Source of the DNA: Microbacterium testaceum StLB037
GTDB lineage: Bacteria; Actinomycetota; Actinomycetes; Actinomycetales; Microbacteriaceae
Assembly (NCBI RefSeq): GCF_900104345.1
Contig: NZ_FNJN01000005.1
Span: 186,001-250,000, forward strand
DNA length: 64,000 nt
Reading direction: 5' to 3'
The translations under genes were made by a program, and so were the position numbers. Shown here piece by piece: positions 54,689-62,142 of this stretch; position 1 is the first letter of the stretch, and every line of letters begins with the position of its first letter. Under the pieces are notes generated by a model. It ran no database searches. It worked only from the letters and a program-made list of their open reading frames with translations, and was not told where the DNA came from.

Positions 54689-54749
54689 CCGGCGCCCCGA
54701 AACGCCGCGCACCGGGCGGCGGCGTCAGCGTCAGCTCCGCGCCCGCGCC

Positions 54750-56033
54750 TCAGCGCGGCTCGGCGCCCAGGTGCAGCACGGCCTCGGCCAGGGCGCGGAT
54801 GCCCGCGGCCACATCCGCCCCGGCCACGGCCTCGGCGGGGTGGTGGCTGATGCCGTCCGGGTTGCGCAGGAACAGCATGCCCACGTCGGTGATCGCACCG
54901 ATCGCCATGGCGTCGTGACCGGCGCGGCTGAAGAGGGTGGGGGCGTCGCCGCCGATGCCCGCGCGGACGACGTCCTGCAGCAGCGGAGCGCAGAACACGG
55001 CGGGCGCGCTGTGCACCTCGCGGGCGCGCCAGCGCAGGTTCCGGCGCCCCATGATCGCGTCGAGTTCGCGCGAGATCTCCCTCCACACGTGGTCACGCGT
55101 GGCGTCGAACTCTCCGCGCAGGTCGAGCGAGAGGTGCGCCTCGCCGGGCACGACGTTGACCGCGCCGGGGAAGGCCTCGAGCTGGCCGACGGTGCCCACG
55201 ATGTGGTGCTCGCCACGGCAGATGCGCTCGACCGCCAGCGCCGCCTCGCTCGCGCCGAGCAGGGCGTCGCGCCGCATGTCGTAGGGCGTGCCGCCCGCGT
55301 GCCGCGCCTCACCCTCGACGACGAGCTGGAACCGCCGCGCCGACGCGATCGACGACACCGCGGCGAGAGCCTGTCCGCTGCGGTGCAGCTCGGGCCCTTG
55401 CTCGATGTGCGCCTCGAGGTACGCCACGAGCTGGTCGGGCCGGCGGGCGGCCTCGCCCACGCGGCCCGGGTCGAGCCCGAAGTCGCGGAAGGCTTCGCGC
55501 AGGGTGAGCCCGTCGGCATCCGTCAGATCCCACCACGCGGGATCCCACTGACCGGCCACGGCCGACGAGCCCAGCAGGGCCTTGCCGAACCGCGTGCCCT
55601 CCTCGTCGCTGAAGGCGATGACCTCGAGGGCGAAGGGGAAGGGGCTGGATGCCGTGCCCTCATCGTCGACGCGGCGCAGCAGCCGCACGACCTCGAGCGC
55701 CATCAGCACCCCGACGATGCCGTCGAAGCGTCCCGCGTCGGGCACCGTGTCGAGGTGCGAGCCGAGCAGCAGGGCGGGAGCATCGGGCATCCCGGCCGGA
55801 GCGAGGCGGCCGACCTGGTTGCCCGCGGCGTCCTGCCGGGTGGTCATGCCGAGCTCGCGCATCCATTCGGCCGCCAGGCGGTTCACCCGCGCGTGCTCGG
55901 GGGAGAGGTAGACGCGGGTGATCGAGCCGGGCGTCGAGGTGACGCGCGCGAGCTCTTCGCAGCGTCCCATGACGCGGCGCGCCGCCGAGGCGATGCGCTC
56001 CTGCGAGACCTGGAGGCGGGCGGATGCCGTCAC
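54750..56033 (-). CDS. allC: Allantoate amidohydrolase-like M20 peptidase
   Basis: 427 residues from a GTG without a clear Shine-Dalgarno sequence. M20 dizinc motifs: GSHLDTVPDAGRFDGI, DEEGTRFG, HIEQGP, the lid-domain sequence GEARHAGGTPYDMRRDA and SRAGHDAMA near the C-terminus. This is the HyuC/AllC group, which hydrolyses allantoate, ureidoglycine or N-carbamoyl amino acids. Next to PucG and allantoinase, allantoate or ureidoglycolate is the most likely substrate. Confidence 0.87.
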   Translation of the reverse strand: MTASARLQVSQERIASAARRVMGRCEELARVTSTPGSITRVYLSPEHARVNRLAAEWMRELGMTTRQDAAGNQVGRLAPAGMPDAPALLLGSHLDTVPDAGRFDGIVGVLMALEVVRLLRRVDDEGTASSPFPFALEVIAFSDEEGTRFGKALLGSSAVAGQWDPAWWDLTDADGLTLREAFRDFGLDPGRVGEAARRPDQLVAYLEAHIEQGPELHRSGQALAAVSSIASARRFQLVVEGEARHAGGTPYDMRRDALLGASEAALAVERICRGEHHIVGTVGQLEAFPGAVNVVPGEAHLSLDLRGEFDATRDHVWREISRELDAIMGRRNLRWRAREVHSAPAVFCAPLLQDVVRAGIGGDAPTLFSRAGHDAMAIGAITDVGMLFLRNPDGISHHPAEAVAGADVAAGIRALAEAVLHLGAEPR

Positions 56034-56100
56034 GCGCGGGCCCCGCGCCCGCCGCAACCCGTCGCGGGATCGCTCACGCCGATCTCGGCCCCGGTCGCCC

Positions 56101-57333
56101 TCACGCCCTCGCCCCCGCGTACACGCCCTGCGCGGCCTCGACCCCGCCGCCGGACGCGACCGCGGCACCGTGGCGGCGCAGCACCGCCTCGAGGGCGGCG
56201 AGGGTGGTGAGCACGGCATCTTTCCGCGCGTTGTAGCCCATCGTGCCGATCCGCCAGACGCGGCCGTGCAGGGGTCCGAACGACGTGCCGATCTCGATGC
56301 CGAAATTGCTCAGCAGCTCGCTGCGCACGGCGTCGCCCACGACGGCATCCGGGATCTCCACCGCCACCACGTTCGTCATCTTGTGCGCGACGTCGCCGAA
56401 CACGGTCAGGCCGAGGCCCTCGACCCCCGCGAGCATCGCGTCGCCGTGCAGCTGGTGACGCGCGATGACCTCGTCGCGCCCCTCGAGCAGCAGCACTCGG
56501 GCGCACTCGCGCGCGCCGTAGAGCATGGTCGTCGCCTCGGTGTGGTGGTTGAGGCGGCGCGGCCCCCAGTAGTCGAGGATCATCGCGAGGTCGAAGTAAT
56601 TCGAGCGGATGAAGTCGGATGCCGAGGCGTCGCCCTCTTCGCGGATGCCGGCCTCGACGCGGGCGCGCGAGCGCACCACCTCGACGGCGCGGTCCGAGAG
56701 GCTCAGCGGCGCGGATCCCGACGGCCCGCCGAGGCATTTCTGCAGGCCGGCGGTCGCGGCATCCAGACCCCAGGCGTCCATCTCGAAGGGGTTGCCGCCG
56801 AGCGAGGCGGTGGCGTCGGTGTAGAACAGGGCGCCGTGCGCGCGGCAGATCTCGCCGATCTCCTCCAGCGGCTGGAGCATCGTGGTCGAGGTGTCGCCCT
56901 GCACGCACGCGACGAGGTGCGGCTTCACCCGCTCGATCGCCTCGCGGATCGCCGACACCGGGAACACCTGCCCCCACGGCACCTCGATCGTGTGCACCTC
57001 GGCGAGCGCGCGCTCGGCGATCTCGGCCAGCAGGTGCCCGAAGCGGCCGAACACGGGGACGAGCACCCGATCGCCCGGGCGGATCAGCGAGACCATCGCG
57101 GCCTCGATGCCCGCGCGCGAGGTGCCGTCGATGAGCAGGGTCGCGTCGTTCTCGGTGCCCCAGACCTGCCGGTACAGCTCTTGTGTCTCGGTCATTGTCG
57201 CCGTCATGAACGGGTCGTACTGGCCGACCAGCGGGGCGCCCATCGCGCGCAACACGCTCGGGTAGGCCGAGATGGGGCCGGGGCCCATCAGCAGGCGCGC
57301 GGGCGGGTCGATCGGGCCGGGGAGGTGGGACAT
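56101..57333 (-). CDS. pucG: Ureidoglycine-glyoxylate aminotransferase, PucG-like
   Basis: 410 residues, a class V PLP aminotransferase. Substrate-side LLMGPGPISAYPSVL, cofactor Asp in YTDATASLGG and PLP lysine Lys199 in AGLQKCLGGPSG. PucG proteins transfer the amino group of (S)-ureidoglycine to glyoxylate, giving glycine; serine- and alanine-glyoxylate aminotransferases are close relatives. CGGAG lies before the ATG. The purine context favours PucG. Confidence 0.87.
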   Translation of the reverse strand: MSHLPGPIDPPARLLMGPGPISAYPSVLRAMGAPLVGQYDPFMTATMTETQELYRQVWGTENDATLLIDGTSRAGIEAAMVSLIRPGDRVLVPVFGRFGHLLAEIAERALAEVHTIEVPWGQVFPVSAIREAIERVKPHLVACVQGDTSTTMLQPLEEIGEICRAHGALFYTDATASLGGNPFEMDAWGLDAATAGLQKCLGGPSGSAPLSLSDRAVEVVRSRARVEAGIREEGDASASDFIRSNYFDLAMILDYWGPRRLNHHTEATTMLYGARECARVLLLEGRDEVIARHQLHGDAMLAGVEGLGLTVFGDVAHKMTNVVAVEIPDAVVGDAVRSELLSNFGIEIGTSFGPLHGRVWRIGTMGYNARKDAVLTTLAALEAVLRRHGAAVASGGGVEAAQGVYAGARA

Positions 57334-57402
57334 CAGGACTCCGTGGTGCGGGGGCGGGACTTCGGGCGGGCTGGAGGACACGGTGCGGGCGGCGGAGTGG
57401 GC

Positions 57403-57481
57403 CGAACTCCTGAAAGACCGGCGGCGACAGCCCCCGGCACCGGTGTCGCGGCGCGACGGCGCCGAGGTTTCAGGAGTTTCG
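57403..57481. repeat. Palindromic element A2 (79 bp)
   Basis: Left end CGAACTCCTGAAA, right end TTTCAGGAGTTTCG. Same length and orientation as A3, 150 bp away. With A3 it fills most of the 325-bp gap 57334-57658, where no gene was found. Confidence 0.82.
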
Positions 57482-57552
57482 CTCGGGACGGGTTGCCGAG
57501 GGGCGCGGATGGGCGGCGCCGGCCGCGGGGCCACCCACGGCCTGCTGCGGGC

Positions 57553-57631
57553 CGAACTCCTGAAGAACCAGCGGCGGCCGCCGACCCGGGGAGGGCCGTC
57601 GCCGTCGCGGGGGAGAAAGTCAGGAGTTTCG
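57553..57631. repeat. Palindromic element A3 (79 bp)
   Basis: Left end CGAACTCCTGA, right end TCAGGAGTTTCG, preceded by the same GGGC as A2. The interiors of A2 and A3 share only the left 20 bp or so. Confidence 0.82.
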
Positions 57632-57658
57632 CACGGCCCGACGACGGGACGACGCGAC

Positions 57659-59335
57659 TCACCGGGCGACCCCCGCCCGGGCGAGTGAGGCGAAACGCCG
57701 AGCCAGGCGGACGAGGGCGATGTCGGTGCCGGCGCGCGAGACGAGGCAGACGCCGACCGGGGCGCCCCCGACGCGCAGCAGCGGAATCGACACGGCGGGG
57801 AGCCCTGCCGCGGCGGCCGGCGCGGTCATACGCAGAGTCGCGGCGCGAACCGCGTCGACGTCAGCAGTGCGCAGTGGCGCGGGTCCGGGCACGGTCGGGA
57901 ACACCATCACGGCCCCGTCGACGACCTCGGCGAGATGGGCGGCGATCGGCTCGAGCTCGGCGCGCGCGGCGGCCTCGTCGCTCGCGGTGATCTGCGACGC
58001 GATGCGGAAGCGCTCGGCCACGGCCGGCCCCACGGCGCCGGGGTGCGCGCGCAGCCACTCGCCGTCGTTGCGCCACGCCTCGGCGCCCTGCACGGTGCGG
58101 AAGGCCGAGAACGTCGCATCCAGATCGCCCGTGTGCACCGCGCGGAACGAGGGAGGATCGTCGGATGCCGCGAGGGCGGCGAGCAGTCGGCTGAACGCCT
58201 CACGGGTCGCCGGCTCCACGCAGCCGAGGATCTCTTCGGGGACGACGAAGCGCCAGGGCAGGTCGTCGGCCGAGGCCCCGAGCGCGTTCTCGGTGGACGT
58301 CGAGCCGTCGTAGCTCAGGCACCAATCCGCGACCCGTTGCAGGGTCTCGCCGTCGCGCGTGAGCCAGCCGATCGTGTCGAACGACTGCGCGAGCGGCAGC
58401 ATGCCCTGCCGCGGTACGAGGTCGTGGGTCGTGCGCAGGCCCCAGAGTCCTTGGTACGACGCAGGCACGCGGATGGAACCGGCGGTGTCGGTGGCGAGGC
58501 CGATGTCGGCGTGGCCGAGGGCGACGGCGGAGGCGGGTCCGCTCGATGATCCGCCGGGGAGGGCACCCACCACCGCGCCGTTGGGCGGGGTGCCGTAGTG
58601 CACGTTGTCGCCGGCGATCGAGTAGGCGAACTCGTCGGTCCGCGCGATGCCGCGCAGCGACGCTCCTGCGCGCAGCAGGTCGGCGACGGCCGGGGCCGTG
58701 GCCTTCTCGGGCCGCGCCTCTTCGAGGTAGGTCGGGATGCCCGCGCCGATGCGGAACCCGGCGATCGCGAAGAGGTCCTTCACGGCGACGGTGAGCCCTG
58801 CCAGCGGCCCCTCCCACGATCCCTGGAGGAAGGGGTCGCCGACGCTGCGCCAGATGGTGCGATCGAGTGCCGGAGTGCGGGGCGTGACGTGCGCGGCGGT
58901 GATGAGCCACCGGCCGTCGAAGCGCTGCCACACCTGGGTCTGGAGGCCCCGGCCTCCGCCGACGAACTGCGACACCGACATGAGCAGGGCGCTGTCGGGA
59001 CCGAGCGGGCGGTAGTGGATCTCGGCGATCTCGCGCGGGGGCACTCCCCCGCGCAGGGCCCGGAACCCGCTGATCGCGTCGTGCCCGACGAGCAGTCCCG
59101 CGGTGTCGCCGCGCAGGGTGTCGGGTCCGGGTGCGAAGAAGTCGTCGAGCGCGTCGAGGTCGTTCGCCACGATCGCCCGCTCGTACGCGTCGAAGGCCGC
59201 GCGCAGGTCGGCGGGGATCGCCGGGGCGCCGGTGGGCGAGGCGGGCTCGGGCGTCGCGGGCACGGTCACGGCGGGCTCGGGCGTCGCGGGCACGGGCGTG
59301 TCCGTCTCGTTCGCCGCCGTCGTGGCATCCGTCAT
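57659..59335 (-). CDS. Fusion of AtzH-like (DUF3225) domain and amidase-signature enzyme
   Basis: 558 residues, start ATG after GGCGGAGATC. Residues 1-38 contain two copies of VPATPEPA; about 42-155 form a SnoaL-like AtzH/HpxZ domain (AFDAYERAIVANDLDALDDF, QTQVWQRFDGRWLITAAHV). The rest is an amidase-signature enzyme with catalytic Lys186 in TVAVKDLF, GGSSSGPASAVA and the nucleophile Ser in DTAGSIRVP near residue 287. In Klebsiella (HpxY/HpxZ) and Pseudomonas ADP (AtzE/AtzH) these are separate proteins acting on oxalurate- or carboxybiuret-like intermediates, so a ureide-derived amide is the likely substrate. Confidence 0.86.
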   Translation of the reverse strand: MTDATTAANETDTPVPATPEPAVTVPATPEPASPTGAPAIPADLRAAFDAYERAIVANDLDALDDFFAPGPDTLRGDTAGLLVGHDAISGFRALRGGVPPREIAEIHYRPLGPDSALLMSVSQFVGGGRGLQTQVWQRFDGRWLITAAHVTPRTPALDRTIWRSVGDPFLQGSWEGPLAGLTVAVKDLFAIAGFRIGAGIPTYLEEARPEKATAPAVADLLRAGASLRGIARTDEFAYSIAGDNVHYGTPPNGAVVGALPGGSSSGPASAVALGHADIGLATDTAGSIRVPASYQGLWGLRTTHDLVPRQGMLPLAQSFDTIGWLTRDGETLQRVADWCLSYDGSTSTENALGASADDLPWRFVVPEEILGCVEPATREAFSRLLAALAASDDPPSFRAVHTGDLDATFSAFRTVQGAEAWRNDGEWLRAHPGAVGPAVAERFRIASQITASDEAAARAELEPIAAHLAEVVDGAVMVFPTVPGPAPLRTADVDAVRAATLRMTAPAAAAGLPAVSIPLLRVGGAPVGVCLVSRAGTDIALVRLARRFASLARAGVAR

Positions 59336-59529
59336 GATCTCCGCCCCTCTCCGCGCCGCGCTGAGTGTCCGAACCACCCGGACGATCCGAACGATCGTCC
59401 GGGCGTTCTGGACGCTCGACGGGGAGGGGCGGCCGCGTCTGCGGCGAAGCCCGACGCGAAGTCGGCGTCGAAGGGCAGGGCATCGGCCGCCTCGGCGCGG
59501 GCCAGGGCGGCGGCGAGGACGGGGCTCAT
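59332..59529 (-). CDS. Small translationally coupled ORF, possibly AtzG/HpxX position
   Basis: 65 codons. The start ATG overlaps the acetamidase stop, and the stop overlaps the amidase start, both as ATGA; such double coupling is rarely accidental. The first 30 residues (ALARAEAADALPFDADFASG) look like ordinary coding sequence. The second half is translated from the palindromic element E3 and is Arg/Ser/Gly-rich. AtzG/HpxX small subunits occupy this position in related operons, but no sequence match to that family can be claimed. Confidence 0.55.
   Translation of the reverse strand: MSPVLAAALARAEAADALPFDADFASGFAADAAAPPRRASRTPGRSFGSSGWFGHSARRGEGRRS
59363..59417. repeat. Palindromic element E3 (55 bp) inside the small ORF
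   Basis: GAGTGTCC to GGACGCTC, with inner arms CCCGGACGATC and GATCGTCCGGG. Reading the minus strand it matches E1 at both ends and in the inner arms, 14 kb away. Confidence 0.8.
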
Positions 59530-60761
59530 GCGGCGTCTCTTTCTTCGTGCGTCGCCGAACCGTCAACGGGCTCGGGTTCCGCGGCAGCATCGGGGGCGGA
59601 TGCCAGCGCCACCGGCTCCACGGCTGCGACCCCCGCGAAGTCGGCCTCGCGGATGCGCGCGTGCACCCCCGAGACGATGTCGACGACCTGCGAGATGTCG
59701 AAGTCCGTCGCGGCGGATAGATAGGCGTAAGCGAGGTGCTCGTCCATGCCCCAGCGCCCGTTCAGCAGCGCCAGCGACGAGCGCACGCACGCGCGCATCG
59801 CGGCGTCGAGGTCGGGGTCCATCCCGGTCGGGACGAGGTGGTCGGGGGTGCGCACGAGCGGCCCGGTCACCTCGCCGAACGCTGCGCGGGCGGCATCCGC
59901 GGGGATCACCTCGAAGCGCAGGGTGGCGCGCAGCGAGGCCTCGAGAGCGGTGAGCGCCACCTCGCCGTCGCCCTGTGCGAAGTGCGGGTCGCCGACGTAG
60001 GCCAGCGCCCCCTCGACCTGCACGGGGAGGAAGAGCGTCGTCCCCTCGACGAGCAGGTTGATGTCGATGTTGCCGCCGTGCACCCCCGGCGGCACCGAGT
60101 GCGGGCGCTCCTCCCCCGCGACGGCGACGCCCATCGTGCCGAGGAACGGCGCGAGCGGGAACGACACCACGGGATCACCGCCCTCGACCACGGGCAGAGT
60201 GCCGTGCAGGATGCCGTCGCGCTCGACGACGGCCGAGAACACGCTGACGTTGTGCTCGCCCCGCGGAAGTTCGCCGACCAGGGCGCCCTTGCCGTGGCGG
60301 TTCGAGATCACGCCGTACGGCACGCGCGGCACGAGGGTCTCGACCGTGATCTTGAGCAGGTCGCCGGGGTGCGCTCCGCGCACGTGCACGGGTCCGACGA
60401 CCACGTGGGGGCCGTCGGCGAAGGGGTCTCGGGGGGCGGATGCCGCGATCTCGACCGCATCGTCGAGCACCTGCTCGGCGGGCACGCCGTGGCCCGCGAA
60501 GAACGCGCGCGGATCCTTGCCCTGGTCGTCGAGGATGCCCTCGTGACTCACGGTGTCGAACGTGACGCTCTCGCCCGAGGAGATCTCGAGCACGGGGGTG
60601 TCGGCCGCGCACGGGAGGCGCCCCCACAGGACGGTGTCGAGGGTCGCGGCGACGTAGCGATCCCCGGGGATCGGCCCGGCGTGGGGCTGCAGGATCGGGA
60701 ACGGGCGGGTGCCGGCTCCTTCGACAGGCTCAGGAACCTCGACGGGCTCGACCACGCTCAC
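59526..60761 (-). CDS. Acetamidase/formamidase family protein
   Basis: 411 residues from the GTG overlapping the allantoinase stop (GTGA). FmdA_AmdA blocks: PVLEISSGESVTFDT, VVVGPVHVRGAHPGDLLKI, GVHGGNIDINLL, LPVQVEGALAYVGDPHFAQGDGE. It would hydrolyse a small amide such as formamide or an acyl amide released from the ureide. The first 20 or so residues (VEPVEVPEPVEG) come from a REP-like repeat and are probably not part of the fold. A C-terminal tail of about 30 residues is Ala/Pro/Glu-rich. Confidence 0.88.
   Translation of the reverse strand: MSVVEPVEVPEPVEGAGTRPFPILQPHAGPIPGDRYVAATLDTVLWGRLPCAADTPVLEISSGESVTFDTVSHEGILDDQGKDPRAFFAGHGVPAEQVLDDAVEIAASAPRDPFADGPHVVVGPVHVRGAHPGDLLKITVETLVPRVPYGVISNRHGKGALVGELPRGEHNVSVFSAVVERDGILHGTLPVVEGGDPVVSFPLAPFLGTMGVAVAGEERPHSVPPGVHGGNIDINLLVEGTTLFLPVQVEGALAYVGDPHFAQGDGEVALTALEASLRATLRFEVIPADAARAAFGEVTGPLVRTPDHLVPTGMDPDLDAAMRACVRSSLALLNGRWGMDEHLAYAYLSAATDFDISQVVDIVSGVHARIREADFAGVAAVEPVALASAPDAAAEPEPVDGSATHEERDAA
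60714..60753. repeat. REP-like sequence forming the acetamidase N-terminus
   Basis: Reading the minus strand: GAGCCCGTCGAGG, then TTCCTGAGCCTGTCGAAGG, then AGCC. The core CCTGAGCCTGTCGAAGG is a repeat seen between genes in many high-GC bacteria (established knowledge from memory). Here it is translated as PVEVPEPVEGAG. Confidence 0.7.
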
Positions 60762-62092
60762 GCCTCCACCACCGCTGTCGCGCGCAGCAGCTCTCGGCCC
60801 TCGCGCTCGGTGACCGGGGCTCCGCGTCGGTAGACGGATTCTCCGCGGAGCCACGTCTCACGGACGACGCCGGTGAGCGTCTGCCCGTGCCACGGAGATA
60901 CGGGATTGCGGTACTCGAGCGCCGCGGCATCCACCGTGAACTGCTCGTCGGGGGCGAAGGCCACCAGGTGCGCGGGAGCCCCCACCTCGATCACACCCAG
61001 CCCCTCGAGACCCGCGACGCGAGCGGGGCCGGTCGTCATCAGGGGCAGCAACGACTCGAACGCGAGCCCCCTCCCTCGGGCCGTGGAGTGGATCGCCGAA
61101 AGACCGGTCTGCAGTCCCGCGATTCCGCCCCACGCGAGACCGAAGTCGGGGTTGCCCTTCAGCTCGACGGTGGCGGGCGAGTGGTCGCTGACGATCGCAT
61201 CGATCGTGCTGTCGATGACCCCGGCCCACAGCAGGTCGCTGTTGTCTCCCCCGCGGATCGGCGGGCAGCACTTGAACGCCCCGGCGCCATCGGGCACGGC
61301 CGCGGCGTCGAGGGTGAGGTAGTGGGGGCACGTCTCGACCGTGAGGCGCACACCCTCGGCCTTGGCGGTGCGCACCGCATCCAGCGCTCCCCCGTCGGAC
61401 ACGTGGACGATGTGCGCCCGAGCGCCCGTGCGGCGAGCGGCGTCGATGACCCGTTCGATCGCGGCACGCTCGCTCAGCGGCGGACGACTGGCCTCGAAGT
61501 CGCGATAGCGCGGGCCGAGCGCGCCGTCGGCGTGCAGATGGGCCGGATCTTCGGCATGGACGATGAGCAGTCCGTCGAACGCCGCGAGCTCGGCGAGGCA
61601 TCGCTCCAGCTGCTCGGCGTCGAGGTGGCCGAACTCGTCGATCCCGCTCGGCGACAGGAAGCACTTGAACCCCACGACTCCGGCGTCGGCGAGCTCTCGC
61701 AGCGATCCGAGGTTCTCGGGAACCGCGCCACCCCAGTAGGCGACGTCGACGGCGAGCTTTCCCACGGCGGCCCGGCGCTTGGCATCCAGAGCCTCGACGC
61801 TCGTCGTGACCGGGAGGCTGTTCAGCGGCATGTCGACGACGGTCGTCACGCCCCCCGCGGCCGCCGCGGCCGTGCCCGTGGCGAAGCCCTCCCACTCGGT
61901 GCGGCCGGGCTCGTCGAGGTGCACGTGCGAATCCACGAGGCCCGGAAGCAGCACCGCGTCGGCGGGGAGCACCGTGTCGGCCGAGGCGTCGAACGGCTCG
62001 AGCGCGGCGATCACCCCCTCCTCGATGACGACCGTGGCGGGAGCGAAGGCCCCGTCGACGAAGACGCGGCGAGCGGCGATCCGGGTGGTCAT
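60758..62092 (-). CDS. allB: Allantoinase (cyclic amidohydrolase)
   Basis: 444 residues. Dizinc motifs VDSHVHLDEPGRTEWEGF, carbamylated Lys in GVVGFKCFLSPSG, and further His and Asp in VHAEDP, AHIVHVSDG and IVSDHSPAT. Allantoinase opens allantoin to allantoate. The ATG has no Shine-Dalgarno sequence; TACCGT 6 bp upstream and the GlnR-type box indicate a leaderless nitrogen-regulated mRNA. It is followed by the coupled acetamidase gene. Confidence 0.93.
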   Translation of the reverse strand: MTTRIAARRVFVDGAFAPATVVIEEGVIAALEPFDASADTVLPADAVLLPGLVDSHVHLDEPGRTEWEGFATGTAAAAAGGVTTVVDMPLNSLPVTTSVEALDAKRRAAVGKLAVDVAYWGGAVPENLGSLRELADAGVVGFKCFLSPSGIDEFGHLDAEQLERCLAELAAFDGLLIVHAEDPAHLHADGALGPRYRDFEASRPPLSERAAIERVIDAARRTGARAHIVHVSDGGALDAVRTAKAEGVRLTVETCPHYLTLDAAAVPDGAGAFKCCPPIRGGDNSDLLWAGVIDSTIDAIVSDHSPATVELKGNPDFGLAWGGIAGLQTGLSAIHSTARGRGLAFESLLPLMTTGPARVAGLEGLGVIEVGAPAHLVAFAPDEQFTVDAAALEYRNPVSPWHGQTLTGVVRETWLRGESVYRRGAPVTEREGRELLRATAVVEA

Positions 62093-62098
62093 GGCGTC

Positions 62099-62130
62099 AC
62101 GGTAGGACGCTCGCGTTTCGCGAATGTAAC
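62099..62130 (-). promoter_or_regulatory. GlnR-type box and leaderless promoter of allantoinase
   Basis: Minus strand: GTTAC (62126-62130), ATTCGC, GAAAC (62115-62119), exactly 10 bp, TACCGT (62099-62104), 6 bp, ATG. This is a full match to the GTnAC-N6-GAAAC unit described for actinobacterial GlnR. There is no -35 consensus at 17 bp, which fits activator dependence. Confidence 0.75.
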
Positions 62131-62142
62131 CGTCATCAACAT

